From contig CAKSDZ010000002.1 of assembly GCA_934446365.1 (NCBI GenBank), positions 248,001 through 312,000 on the forward strand: 64,000 nt of DNA, in the 5' to 3' direction. Positions within the stretch are counted from its first letter, which is position 1; each line of letters opens with the position of its first letter. Of the stretch, positions 1-7,850 are shown in pieces. The position numbers and the translations under genes are program-made. The notes beneath the pieces were generated by a model. It was not told the origin of the DNA, made no database searches, and saw only the letters and a program-made list of their open reading frames with translations. This DNA is from an uncultured Eubacteriales bacterium (lineage in GTDB: Bacteria > Bacillota > Clostridia > Oscillospirales > CAG-272).

Positions 1-1353
1 CAAACGCGATGTCTTGTACGCCTCAAACTGTGCTGTTCCTTCGATATGCTTATCGCACTGTTGTACACTGAGTTTTGTGCTGTACTCGCCGGAGGATATT
101 TTTTTATTTATTATATCTTTTGTTTCTGCCTTTGTCAATCGACCGACATTCATCGGACGATATCCCGCAACATACATGCGCTCGTATTTGGTGCGCAGCC
201 CCGCCGCTTTACTGAACTCGCCGTATTTCTGCACGGTCTGATTCAGTCTCATCTGCTCGACCCTTGCTTTTTCCACATCCCCCGCCGATTCCGCCATTTT
301 CACGCGGTCCTTGCGGTTGCGGATTCTCGCTTCGAGCTTGCGCTGCGCCTGCGTCGCCTCATATCCGTTGTATTCCTTGCCCTCAAAGGTAAAGGTCTTG
401 GCATCCTCCGCTTTCCACTTCGCAAGCTCTTCCTCGTCGTAGCGAGGTTCCGAAACACCGAGCACGACCGCCGTCGCAAAGTGCAGGCATCCGTACTCCT
501 CCAAGAACGGCAGCGCCTTTTCCTCGAAGCTCTCGTACCATTTGCCGTTCACCTCGCGCGCCTCTCCGATGGCGAACATCATGCCGCCCATCGGTGCGTG
601 GCTCGGACGCGGATTGCGGTGATAATCCACCTCGTAGCCGTCCGCGCCGATATCCGCCGCGATGCGCTCCTGCGTTCCGACGGCACACTGCTTGACGCCC
701 CAAAGGAGGTTCTGCCGCACCGCCGTGTCGAGCCTGCGCGAATAGCCGGAGGCGTAATCCGCCGCAAGACCGCCACGCCCCTCGGTATACACCGTGCGGA
801 TGCCGCTGTCGGCAAGCGCCGTCATGACGTCCCGCATCTCGGAGAAATAATCGTTATGCCCCATCGTGACCGCCGTCACCGCTTTGTCCATGACCTCGTT
901 GTATACCTCGGCAAGAGAAGAAAGCTTCATACCGCCCTTGCCGTCCGGTATCTGAAACGCCGTGGAACGGGACATATTCCGGTAGGTCGCCGCAGTCGTT
1001 TCCGCAACGGTATCGACGAACCGGCGGAGCGTCTCATTCTCCTCAAAGGGGATATGTGTCTTTCCGCGCGCCTGATAGAACCGCTCGGCAAAATCGTAAT
1101 CCTGCTTCGCCATTGCTTCGTAAAGCTCGTGAATCTCGTCGGTGTTTTTATCCGTGATTCTCGCAAGCTCCCGCGTCAGCTCATCCACGTCCGCGCCGTA
1201 TTCCCGCATCCCAATGAGCCTGTGCGCGTCGGTCACGGACATTTCGCCCACATCTTTGATGCGTGCTCCCATCATTTCCAAGAATTTGCCGTTTACCTCT
1301 TCGATGCGCCGCACGAGCCGTTCGACCGCAGCCTCCGCTTTGTCCTGATTCAC
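1..1353 (-). CDS. phage minor capsid protein (SPP1 gp7/minor capsid 2-like), partial
   Basis: The reading frame starts at a GTG at 1353, directly after the portal stop, with a GGGAGA ribosome site, and runs off the left edge of the window, so about 451 residues are seen. The N-terminal part looks like the phage minor capsid protein 2 family, which links portal and capsid. Near the visible end are the residues DKHIEGTAQF; similar HI-G-T/N stretches end head proteins that carry a Barnase/EndoU/RelE-like nuclease domain, so a C-terminal toxin-like domain is possible but cut off. Its position after portal supports a head-morphogenesis role. The family call is fairly sure; the terminal domain is a guess. 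Confidence 0.8.
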   Translation of the reverse strand, partial: MNQDKAEAAVERLVRRIEEVNGKFLEMMGARIKDVGEMSVTDAHRLIGMREYGADVDELTRELARITDKNTDEIHELYEAMAKQDYDFAERFYQARGKTHIPFEENETLRRFVDTVAETTAATYRNMSRSTAFQIPDGKGGMKLSSLAEVYNEVMDKAVTAVTMGHNDYFSEMRDVMTALADSGIRTVYTEGRGGLAADYASGYSRRLDTAVRQNLLWGVKQCAVGTQERIAADIGADGYEVDYHRNPRPSHAPMGGMMFAIGEAREVNGKWYESFEEKALPFLEEYGCLHFATAVVLGVSEPRYDEEELAKWKAEDAKTFTFEGKEYNGYEATQAQRKLEARIRNRKDRVKMAESAGDVEKARVEQMRLNQTVQKYGEFSKAAGLRTKYERMYVAGYRPMNVGRLTKAETKDIINKKISSGEYSTKLSVQQCDKHIEGTAQFEAYKTSRL

Positions 1354-1356
1354 CGG

Positions 1357-2688
1357 TTATTCTCCCACAAGGTCGCGCATGCTCGGGTTCTCTCTCTTGA
1401 TGCGCTCGATGGCCTCTTTGGCTTCCTCTGCCGTCTCGTTCGGACGGAGCCACTGGCGCAGCTCGACATCCTCGATGACGCCCATCGCCTTGCCGTCTTT
1501 CAGCCTTGCAAAATCGCCCTCGGGGTCTTCCGTCAGAATGTAGCTGTAATCGCTTGTGAGCTTGTATTCGCTCTGCGGCGTGCTGCCGGTATAATTGCAA
1601 AGCATATTCGCGCCGTAGAGCGCACCTTCAAGCATTTCGTCGAATGCCGTCCAAATGCCGGAAACGATCATCGCGGTATCGATGGTCGCGCGGCGCACCT
1701 GTGTCGCCGTGGCATTCGCAGTGTCAAGCTCGGTGAGGATTCCCTTTGATGCGCCGATGGCTTTCTCAAACAGTGCAAATTCATGGTCGAGCCGGTTATA
1801 GAGCGAGCTGTCGCGATAGGCGGGGTCATAAACCTCCCAAAAGCTGTCGGAGCCAAGCTTGCGCTCTGCGTTGAACGTTTTGAAAAGCCCATCCTTCGGG
1901 AGCTTGCCTTTGTCGTCGAACATATTGTTTTCCGCGCCGACAAAGGTTTGTTTCAGCTCGAACTCCCGCCGAATCTGATAGAGCGTTTCCGCGATGCGAT
2001 TGATATTTTCTTCCGTCCCATAGCACAGCGGTACGCCGTCGATTGCCTCCGGCCGTCTGCCGCATGTCGGACAGCGAAAAATGCCGACGGGAAGCCGCTC
2101 CACACCCTCGATGGCCACGACCTCGGGGATATCCCGCCATTCCTCGATACGGGAAAGCCCGCCCGAGAGCGGCTGTCCGTCACGCGTGACCTTTTGCGTG
2201 ATGATGTACCGTCCGCCCGACAAGGCGTAATCCGTCCACCGCTGATAGAGCGTGTGATCGATGAGCTGCTCATCCGCAAGCACCGAAAGCCCGATGATGT
2301 CGTTCCCCTGCGTCGCGGTGATGAATGCGCGGTCCTTGGCCGCGGTATCGAAATAGATTTTATCTCCGACGTTATACGGAATGACATAGACAATGCCCGA
2401 GCCAAGCCCCATCGAAACGATGCCGCGCGCCTTGGCGGTGAGCCGCATGAGAAACTCGGAAAGCGCTTCGGTGCGCCTTGTTTCCCCGCCGGATGGCTCT
2501 GTCACGGAAAACGTCGCATCCGCCATCGACAGTGTCGCAAATTTATTGCAGGCAATCGCGATGATATTGGTTTTTGCGGTGTCCCGATATGCCTCCATAT
2601 CGAGCGCCGCCGCCTCCGCTTCCCTGTCCGTTGTCAGCGGCTTATGCCCGAACAGGCGCAGAATGAGCGATTTGATTCTTTCCCACAT
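1357..2688 (-). CDS. phage portal protein (SPP1 gp6-like)
   Basis: This 443-residue protein fits the family that forms the dodecameric DNA-entry channel at one capsid vertex. The N-terminus (MWERIKSLI, then a Thr/Ala-rich helix) and the middle segment with a CPTCG motif followed by the long stem-like helix region match siphovirus portals in prophages of Clostridia. It starts 6 bases after terL ends and is followed at once by the minor capsid gene, the normal head-module order. A large open frame on the opposite strand is a codon-bias shadow. Confidence 0.88.
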   Translation of the reverse strand: MWERIKSLILRLFGHKPLTTDREAEAAALDMEAYRDTAKTNIIAIACNKFATLSMADATFSVTEPSGGETRRTEALSEFLMRLTAKARGIVSMGLGSGIVYVIPYNVGDKIYFDTAAKDRAFITATQGNDIIGLSVLADEQLIDHTLYQRWTDYALSGGRYIITQKVTRDGQPLSGGLSRIEEWRDIPEVVAIEGVERLPVGIFRCPTCGRRPEAIDGVPLCYGTEENINRIAETLYQIRREFELKQTFVGAENNMFDDKGKLPKDGLFKTFNAERKLGSDSFWEVYDPAYRDSSLYNRLDHEFALFEKAIGASKGILTELDTANATATQVRRATIDTAMIVSGIWTAFDEMLEGALYGANMLCNYTGSTPQSEYKLTSDYSYILTEDPEGDFARLKDGKAMGVIEDVELRQWLRPNETAEEAKEAIERIKRENPSMRDLVGE

Positions 2689-2694
2689 ATTTCC

Positions 2695-4011
2695 TCACTT
2701 TCGTATGATTCTCGAAATATATCCCTCGAAGCTGTATTCAAATGCGTCGAGCACGTCGATATCGCTCGTGCCGTCGTCGAGCCGGATATCGTCCTGCTCC
2801 TCCGGCTTCCATACCGCATACCGCAGTCCCTCCGCAAGCGCCGCATTTTCCGAGCGGATAAGCTTGATTCGGTTCGTAGCAAGCAGCAGGTTTTCACACC
2901 GGATACGGTCGACAATCTCATTTTTGATGCTGTTGTTTACGTTGTAGTCGGTTCTGCGCAGCGTGTTGATGAGCACCTGCTCCGCGCTGTCCGCATAGAC
3001 GCTGTTCACAAAGCCGTATTTCTTTTTGATGCCGTCGGCAAAATCGAGAAATTTCCGCGTCAGCGCGTCGGCATCAATTCCTCTTGCCGGTATCGAACGG
3101 GAGGCAAGGACGTATACGTTCTCCCAGCCCTCGTCAAAGCCGGTCGCCACAAACGCATGATTCGAGCCGTTTCCACCGAAGTCCACACCGATATTGATTT
3201 TTTTAAGGATGTGCCTTCCGCGGGTATCGCGCGGCACATCGTCGATGAAATAGGCGTCCTCGTCGTTTGCGAATCGCTCATAGATAAGGCCCTCCGCCAC
3301 GCATCGTTCACCGAGGATATCGCGCCGGTACCATACGGAGCCGATATCATACTGCGACTTAATCTCGGCTTTCCGTGCCTCCCCGATGGAGAGGTTGTCG
3401 TCCATCGTGAAATGCTCATACTGATACCCGCCGAGAAAGCCTTCCTTGTATTTGTCGATGTACTGTTCGTAGATTGCGTGCTTCGGGCTGCACGGGTTGA
3501 GGTCCCACAGGATGAGCGGCTTTACCGCCGCGGCCTGACGTCCGAATGCGACCTTGATGAAGCTCTCGCGGCTGTCGTCGCTGTCGTAGTGCTCGTTGAT
3601 CTCCGTTGCAATCCACAGACCATAGGAGTTTCCGAGAATCTTCTTGTAGCTGTCCGCCTTGCCGCCGCCCGCGAAAATGACGATTTTCTCTCCGGTCTTG
3701 GTTTGGAGAAACAACGCTTCATTGCCCTTGTATTTGCCCCATTTGCAGCGCCCGCGGAACAGGTTTTCCAGCCCGAAGCCGTTGCACGCGCCGATGTTGA
3801 GCTTGGCGTTCGGCATCGACGAACCGCTCGCAAGATGGATTTTATCGGGGCAGATTTCGAGATATGCCGCGGCGATGATGCAGTGGTCGATTGTCTTGCC
3901 CGAACGAATCGCGCCTTCCGCGACGTTCATTTTGTTGGCGAGCGCGCGCCTAATATATGTTTTATGCTTGTCCGAAAACGGGGACCATGCGATTGTCTGT
4001 GATTTCGTCAT
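2695..4011 (-). CDS. terL: phage terminase large subunit (PBSX/TerL family)
   Basis: The 438-residue packaging motor has an ATPase half and a nuclease half. Residues 33-40 read GAIRSGKT (Walker A); a hydrophobic strand ending TEINEH near residue 135 is the Walker B region. From about residue 275, VDFGG gives the first metal-binding Asp of the RNase H-like nuclease, followed by YADSAE and a late DVLDAFEYS segment. The length is normal. Its start codon overlaps the terS stop by 4 bases (ATGA), implying translational coupling. It cuts concatemeric DNA and pumps it through the portal encoded next door. Confidence 0.93.
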   Translation of the reverse strand: MTKSQTIAWSPFSDKHKTYIRRALANKMNVAEGAIRSGKTIDHCIIAAAYLEICPDKIHLASGSSMPNAKLNIGACNGFGLENLFRGRCKWGKYKGNEALFLQTKTGEKIVIFAGGGKADSYKKILGNSYGLWIATEINEHYDSDDSRESFIKVAFGRQAAAVKPLILWDLNPCSPKHAIYEQYIDKYKEGFLGGYQYEHFTMDDNLSIGEARKAEIKSQYDIGSVWYRRDILGERCVAEGLIYERFANDEDAYFIDDVPRDTRGRHILKKINIGVDFGGNGSNHAFVATGFDEGWENVYVLASRSIPARGIDADALTRKFLDFADGIKKKYGFVNSVYADSAEQVLINTLRRTDYNVNNSIKNEIVDRIRCENLLLATNRIKLIRSENAALAEGLRYAVWKPEEQDDIRLDDGTSDIDVLDAFEYSFEGYISRIIRK

Positions 4012-4400
4012 TTGAGCAGCTCCGCAAGCGGCGTGAGATTTTCGATGTCCGCCGTATCCTTTCCCTGCGCCGTGAATTTGTCAATCAGCGTACCGAGCGC
4101 GGTCGTCAGCTGCGCCGGCGTCGCTTTTGCAATTCGCTCTTCCTCCAAAAGGGCGATAAGATAACGGTCAATAATTTTATTAACCACATCCCTTTTGGTC
4201 TCCATATATGCCAAAATATCCGCCGTGTTTTCCTCTTTTTTCTGTGTTACCAAACGTTCCGTCTCCGGATCGCCTTTCAACGTCCGGTGAATCGTTGTCG
4301 AGGAAACACCGTATTTTTTCGCAAGCTGTCGAATCGATGCCCCGTCCGCATAGTCTGCGATGATCTTTTTCCTTTGCCTATCTGTAAGACGCCCTGCCAC
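4008..4400 (-). CDS. terS: phage terminase small subunit
   Basis: About 130 residues with an N-terminal helix-turn-helix (residues 8-40, ending YGVSSTTIHRTLKG) and a helical oligomerisation region, typical of terminase small subunits that recognise pac or cos DNA. I place the start at GTG 4400 (VAGRLTDRQ) because an AAGGGA sits 8 bases upstream; an in-frame ATG three codons earlier (4409) overlaps that site. It overlaps terL by 4 bases. It is the first late gene of the leftward head module; beyond it the strand switches to a rightward cargo cassette. Confidence 0.85.
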   Translation of the reverse strand: MAGRLTDRQRKKIIADYADGASIRQLAKKYGVSSTTIHRTLKGDPETERLVTQKKEENTADILAYMETKRDVVNKIIDRYLIALLEEERIAKATPAQLTTALGTLIDKFTAQGKDTADIENLTPLAELLK

Positions 4401-4506
4401 AACCACCATCCCTTATACAAGCATTGTCGTTGTCTTTATTATACATTGCGCAATACGAAATAGAAAAGCCACCCCCTGCAAATATTCTTTCAAGATTTTA
4501 TTTCAC

Positions 4507-4535
4507 TTGACAAATACGCATTAAGGGCGCATAAT
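4507..4535 (+). promoter_or_regulatory. promoter of the hicA-remnant/hicB unit
   Basis: TTGACA at 4507-4512, a 17-base spacer, then CATAAT at 4530-4535. It is followed by an AGGAGG ribosome site at 4545-4550 in front of the 7-codon hicA stub. Confidence 0.75.
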
Positions 4536-4558
4536 ATAAATGTCAGGAGGGCAACCAT

Positions 4559-4582
4559 ATGAAAAGACGGGATTTGCAATAA
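4559..4582 (+). pseudogene. hicA toxin stub (first codons only)
   Basis: An ATG 8 bases after a strong AGGAGG opens a frame of seven codons, MKRRDLQ, then TAA. MKRRDL is the usual beginning of HicA toxins, and the site lies exactly where hicA should be, directly before hicB and behind its own promoter. The rest of the toxin, including the catalytic His, is absent. I read this as a deletion of hicA that kept promoter, ribosome site and first codons; a chance match of six residues is possible but the context argues against it. Confidence 0.6.
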
Positions 4583-4622
4583 TATGTCTCTGCCAAAATA
4601 TATTCTCACAGGAGGAAACAAA

Positions 4623-5021
4623 ATGAAAAATTCATACCCGATTATACTGACGCCGGCAGATGGCGGATATGTGGTGTTTATACCGGATTTTCAAATCAAT
4701 ACCGAAGGCGACAGCTTAACGGAAGCCATCGAAATGGCAAGGGATGCAATCGGACTTATGGGAATTGACATGGAAGACGACGGTAAGCCCCTCCCCGCAC
4801 CGTCAACGATCACGGCGTTAAAAAAAGAAAACGCAGAGGATATCTTGACCCTTGTCGATGTCAACTTCGCCGAATATCGCAGACAGCACGACCTGCACAC
4901 CGTCAAAAAAAACTGCACACTGCCAAGCTGGCTCTGCTATGAAGCGGAAAAAGCAAACATCAATTTCTCTCAAATCCTGCAAAACGCATTAAAAAAAGAG
5001 TTACACATTTCCGATCGGTAG
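4623..5021 (+). CDS. hicB: HicB-family antitoxin without toxin partner
   Basis: The 132-residue protein begins with the HicB partial RNase H-like fold: the strand YPIILTPADGGYVVFIPDF, the EAIEMARDAIG helix and the P-A-P-S region. It ends with a region likely to bind DNA (WLCYEAEKANINFSQILQNAL). I use ATG 4623 because AGGAGG lies 7 bases upstream; an in-frame ATG at 4584 has no such site. HicB normally neutralises the HicA mRNA interferase and represses the operon. Here the toxin gene is reduced to a stub, so HicB may act only as a regulator or as an antitoxin against HicA from elsewhere. Confidence 0.85.
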   Translation: MKNSYPIILTPADGGYVVFIPDFQINTEGDSLTEAIEMARDAIGLMGIDMEDDGKPLPAPSTITALKKENAEDILTLVDVNFAEYRRQHDLHTVKKNCTLPSWLCYEAEKANINFSQILQNALKKELHISDR

Positions 5022-5064
5022 ATATCATGCAAGAGGATGTCATTTTTCGTTCTTTCTATCGCAC

Positions 5065-5093
5065 TTGATACTTTACAAAAAATATGCTATAAT
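5065..5093 (+). promoter_or_regulatory. promoter of the DUF4160/DUF2442 pair
   Basis: TTGATA at 5065-5070, a 17-base spacer and a perfect TATAAT at 5088-5093, about 28 bases before the DUF4160 start. Confidence 0.8.
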
Positions 5094-5120
5094 ATTTTTA
5101 CAGCAAAGGAGTTGAACTCG

Positions 5121-5387
5121 ATGCCAGAGCTTTGTCGATTCTTTAATATTATCATTAAAATGATTTATAACGACAACGAAAAGCACCATAAGCCGCATTT
5201 CCATGTTTATTATGCGGAATATGAAGCCTCCGTCGGAATAGACGGGGAATTATTGGCCGGAAGTTTGCCTGTCAAACAATTAAAGCTGGTTCAGGCTTGG
5301 GCGGTCATACACGAAGATGAACTTTATGCCGCTTGGAACAATGCAGTAAGAAACATTCCTTTCGGCAAAATCGAACCTTTAAGATAA
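5121..5387 (+). CDS. DUF4160 family protein
   Basis: This 88-residue protein carries the DUF4160 signature: a start like MPELCRFFNIIIKMIY, then HHKPHFHVYY and a conserved YEA-SVGIDGELL-AG strand pair, then a VQAWA-IHEDEL helix. I chose ATG 5121 because AAAGGAG lies 9 bases upstream. It is followed 13 bases later by a DUF2442 gene. Such pairs recur as small two-gene units in bacterial genomes and are often suggested to be toxin-antitoxin-like. The molecular activity is unknown. Confidence 0.82.
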   Translation: MPELCRFFNIIIKMIYNDNEKHHKPHFHVYYAEYEASVGIDGELLAGSLPVKQLKLVQAWAVIHEDELYAAWNNAVRNIPFGKIEPLR

Positions 5388-5400
5388 GGAGGGAAAATCA

Positions 5401-5700
5401 ATGTATATAAAAGACGGTATCGCCTATGCAGGCAAACCGGAGCTGCCGCTTAAAATCAGCGGTGTGCGGCCTCTTGCCGATTATAAGCTGTGGGTCAGAT
5501 TTAACAATGGAGAATCAAAAGTTTTTGATTTTACCAGTCTTCTCGATTCTCCCGCATTTTCCCCATTGAAAGACAAAGCCGTTTTCGATTCGGTTTATAT
5601 CGATTACGGTGTTCCTGTTTGGAATGACGGCGATATTGATATCGCGCCTGAATATCTTTATGAGAAAGGAATTTCCTCAGAGAGGACGATTCGCACATAA
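5401..5700 (+). CDS. DUF2442 family protein
   Basis: A 99-residue protein with the DUF2442 pattern: a V-RPL-DYKLWVRFNNGE strand pair, F-D-FTSLLD, then an aromatic segment ending VPVWNDGDIDIAPEYLYE. An AGGAGG lies 8 bases before the start, and a strong terminator follows at 5752. It shares a transcript with DUF4160. DUF2442 proteins are DNA-binding-like partners of DUF4160 in some pairs; which one, if either, is toxic cannot be read from the sequence. The cassette interrupts the leftward phage genes and looks like an added moron. Confidence 0.82.
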   Translation: MYIKDGIAYAGKPELPLKISGVRPLADYKLWVRFNNGESKVFDFTSLLDSPAFSPLKDKAVFDSVYIDYGVPVWNDGDIDIAPEYLYEKGISSERTIRT

Positions 5701-5751
5701 AACCGGAAATCATATTAGCGAGCTGCCAAAGCACAGGCAAGCATTTACAAC

Positions 5752-5787
5752 ACGACCGTATACGATGGTATTCGGTCGTATTTTTTC
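5752..5787 (+). terminator. intrinsic terminator of the rightward cassette
   Basis: Stem ACGACCG (5752-5758) pairs with CGGTCGT (5773-5779), followed by a six-T run. It touches the stop codon of the leftward RusA-like gene. Confidence 0.8.
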
Positions 5788-6163
5788 ACACCTCCCGCGC
5801 GACCACCCGTATGTAGTCCTCATCATGGAAATAATGCTCGATGCCGCGCACAAAGCGGCGGCTGTCGTCCTTGATGATGCGTCCCTTCATCGCGTCCTCG
5901 ATCATCTTCGCCATTGCCGCATGATTGGAGAGGTCGAGCCGGTCATTCCAGTAAAACGTCAGAATCACGGCGTTTTTCATCGGCGTCCGGCGCACCTTCT
6001 GCCGCTCCATCTCATAGGCGACAAGCCTGTGCCACATGTCGGCGTCCGCTCTCCTCTTTGCCCAATGCTTTCCGGCATAATAGGCATTGAGCCCGTATTC
6101 CCTGCTCCACAGCTTTTTTCCGGCGTCTGTTTTCGGATAGGGAATCACAAAGCTTTCCGTCAT
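5786..6163 (-). CDS. RusA-like Holliday junction resolvase
   Basis: A 125-residue protein whose second half has the RusA arrangement: a strand rich in hydrophobics, the acidic pair in NDRLDLSN, a helix with a Lys (MAKMIEDAMKG), then KDDSRRF with two further Asp residues. RusA enzymes cut Holliday junctions at replication and recombination intermediates using such Asp residues and one Lys. The N-terminal part is more divergent than usual. It overlaps the upstream gene by 4 bases and sits at the end of the early operon, a common place for a resolvase. Confidence 0.65.
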   Translation of the reverse strand: MTESFVIPYPKTDAGKKLWSREYGLNAYYAGKHWAKRRADADMWHRLVAYEMERQKVRRTPMKNAVILTFYWNDRLDLSNHAAMAKMIEDAMKGRIIKDDSRRFVRGIEHYFHDEDYIRVVAREV

Positions 6164-6378
6164 ATCATCGCCTCGTATTTTTTCAGCAAGGCCGCATGAA
6201 GCGGACAGCTTTTATATTCCCCGCAGCAGAATCGCCGTTTATAGTCTGCTTTTCTTTGGGGCTCCCAAAAAATCAAATGAATGACGTTGCCGGATTCCGT
6301 CCCTTCACAGTGAATTGCCTGTGCGGTTTCGCTGTGGTAGAACGGACACAGGACAGAGGCCGATTCATAGTGCTTCAT
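6160..6378 (-). CDS. small Cys/His-rich phage protein
   Basis: A 72-residue protein of unknown function. It has a Cys plus PFYHS near the start, a CEG around residue 24, and CCGEYKSCPLH near residue 51, enough Cys and His to hold one metal ion. Proteins of this kind recur beside resolvase genes in Firmicutes prophages. It overlaps both neighbours by 4 bases, so it is translated as part of the early operon. Confidence 0.65.
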   Translation of the reverse strand: MKHYESASVLCPFYHSETAQAIHCEGTESGNVIHLIFWEPQRKADYKRRFCCGEYKSCPLHAALLKKYEAMI

Positions 6379-6758
6379 GAAAGCGCCTCCGTGCCATTGT
6401 CGGCAAAATATTCAAATTTGTTTTTCCCCGCCCTCGCCGGAAGATCGACAAGCTCGGGATGCTCCGCCTCCATCAGCATAGCGCCGAGCACATTGAATGC
6501 CGCCGCTGCCAAGTGGTCCTCGTCGTCGCATCCGCATTGGTACTTCGCAAGATGCCGGCACGCGGAATCGATAAAGGACGACACCGGTATGCCTTTCTGA
6601 TAATTGAATCGTCCGTACTTCTTTGCACCGTTCTCATAATGGCGGGAAAGCCGCAGAATCGCACGCCACGGCAGGGAGATCATGTCCCCCTTGCCCTCGC
6701 TCATGTCCCGCACCGCGCCGGTTTCAAATTCCGTTCGGGAACCGCTGTCCTGAATCAT
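6375..6758 (-). CDS. dATP/dGTP diphosphohydrolase-like N-terminal domain protein
   Basis: The 127-residue protein begins with DSGSRTEFETGAVRDM-EGKGD, the signature of the phage family annotated as dATP/dGTP diphosphohydrolase, N-terminal. It then has the helical core HYENGAKKYGRFNYQKG, a short FIDSACRHLAKY helix, and DEDHLAAAAFNVLGAMLMEA, resembling MazG-type metal-binding helices. A role in trimming nucleotide pools during phage growth is plausible. I do not see the second domain present in larger members, so this may be the short form. It overlaps its downstream neighbour by 4 bases. Confidence 0.7.
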   Translation of the reverse strand: MIQDSGSRTEFETGAVRDMSEGKGDMISLPWRAILRLSRHYENGAKKYGRFNYQKGIPVSSFIDSACRHLAKYQCGCDDEDHLAAAAFNVLGAMLMEAEHPELVDLPARAGKNKFEYFADNGTEALS

Positions 6759-6780
6759 GATTTTGTCCCTCCTATCATTT

Positions 6781-7404
6781 TCACAAGATGTGTGGTAATT
6801 GCGAGAGAGATTCTACATAACACCATGACTGAGGGGGACGTGTGAGCATCATCTCGCCGTCAATATCGCAACCATACACTGTTTCATAATCGCAGGAATA
6901 AAAATGCTCGCAAGAATGACATTTCTTCGTAAATTCTTCTTTGTCCCACTCTGGGCAAATGCGATAAAACTCCCGCAGCTCCCGCGGCTTGCCGTAGATG
7001 ATGAGATCGGAGATGTGCCAGCCATAAAGTATTCCCTTGGGACTATAAGTTTTCAATTCGTCAAAAATCAAACATCCTTTTTGGGCAAAAATATCAGAAT
7101 TTTCTCCACATTTATCTATAATAATTTCATCACACACAAATTCACCGATAACTTTACCGTTGAATACGTCCCATATCCTTTCGGCATCGTTGCGATTATA
7201 TCCGCTGAGATGTGTAAATTCTGTCTCCCAATTTCCCCTAAACACATCTCCCCATACAAGATAAGGTTTTTTATTTGTGCAGTATATGTAACATTTAAAC
7301 GGCGGTTCCAGCTTCGGTCTTGTTTTTCTAATCTCAATGGTCTTTTTGCCACTTGCTATAAGCTCACACCACTTCGGATGTATACTAAGTAATACAGATC
7401 TCAT
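6781..7404 (-). CDS. ASCH domain protein
   Basis: The 207-residue protein starts with the ASCH pattern: MRSVLLSIHPKWCELIASGKK, then T-EIRKTRP, which lines a putative RNA-binding groove. A C-terminal tail holds a Cys/His cluster (CHSCEHFYSC, then CDID) that could bind zinc. I use ATG 7404 because GGAGG lies 10 bases upstream; an earlier in-frame start lacks one. The start overlaps the end of the truncated methyltransferase by 4 bases. Phage ASCH proteins are common in early operons; some are RNA-modification or cytidine-related enzymes, but the role here is open. Confidence 0.8.
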   Translation of the reverse strand: MRSVLLSIHPKWCELIASGKKTIEIRKTRPKLEPPFKCYIYCTNKKPYLVWGDVFRGNWETEFTHLSGYNRNDAERIWDVFNGKVIGEFVCDEIIIDKCGENSDIFAQKGCLIFDELKTYSPKGILYGWHISDLIIYGKPRELREFYRICPEWDKEEFTKKCHSCEHFYSCDYETVYGCDIDGEMMLTRPPQSWCYVESLSQLPHIL

Positions 7405-7850
7405 ATACTTCTTTCCTCCGAAAAATCGCAATATTGTTTTGCAGGACAACATTCGCATAAATCATCAGTATTGTCATAACAATGTGTCTTAGCAATTTGA
7501 ATGAGCGGCGCCATTTGCTCGAAGGAGCAGAACACAACCATACATGGCGCTTGCCCCTTTTCCTTCAGTTCTTTTTTCAAGAGCTTGCCACAGAAGTGGA
7601 AATATTCGTTGAGATTGAACTCGCCGTCGCCGTTGAAAAAAGATTTCTTTGCTTTCCCTGATTCCCCGTTTTTGTTGTCTCCTCCTACATACCATTCCGG
7701 ATTCGACGCATAAGCATTTCCTGCGAGGTTATATGGTATATCCGCAATCACAAGCTGCGCTTTGGGGATTCCATACCGCTTATAGCTTTGAAAATTGTCA
7801 TGGTATAGCTCCGTTTTGATTTTCTTTTCTCTAAATTCTTCATGATTCAT
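7401..7850 (-). CDS. truncated phage DNA methyltransferase
   Basis: About 149 residues starting at ATG 7850, behind GGAGG. The N-terminal region has the amino-methyltransferase catalytic motif as DIPYNL within LVIADIPYNLAGNAY, and VVFCSFEQMAPLI, which begins the next core strand. At that point the usual remaining half (the rest of the SAM-binding fold) is missing. It is replaced by a short Cys-rich tail, DDLCECCPAKQYCDFSEE. Family members are normally much longer. The product is probably inactive alone; a deletion has joined its 5' half to the tail of another small gene whose end overlaps the ASCH start. Confidence 0.6.
   Translation of the reverse strand: MNHEEFREKKIKTELYHDNFQSYKRYGIPKAQLVIADIPYNLAGNAYASNPEWYVGGDNKNGESGKAKKSFFNGDGEFNLNEYFHFCGKLLKKELKEKGQAPCMVVFCSFEQMAPLIQIAKTHCYDNTDDLCECCPAKQYCDFSEERSI

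Noticed and set aside
46..4002. Two very long rightward open frames (46-1749 and 1783-4002) opposite the phage head genes
   Set aside because: They are antisense to minor capsid, portal and terminase genes, have Arg/His-rich low-information translations and no ribosome sites. They come from codon bias on the real strand.
4584..4622. Longer HicB start at 4584 or remaining HicA C-terminus before hicB
   Set aside because: No ribosome site precedes 4584, and no frame in these 39 bases resembles the end of HicA.
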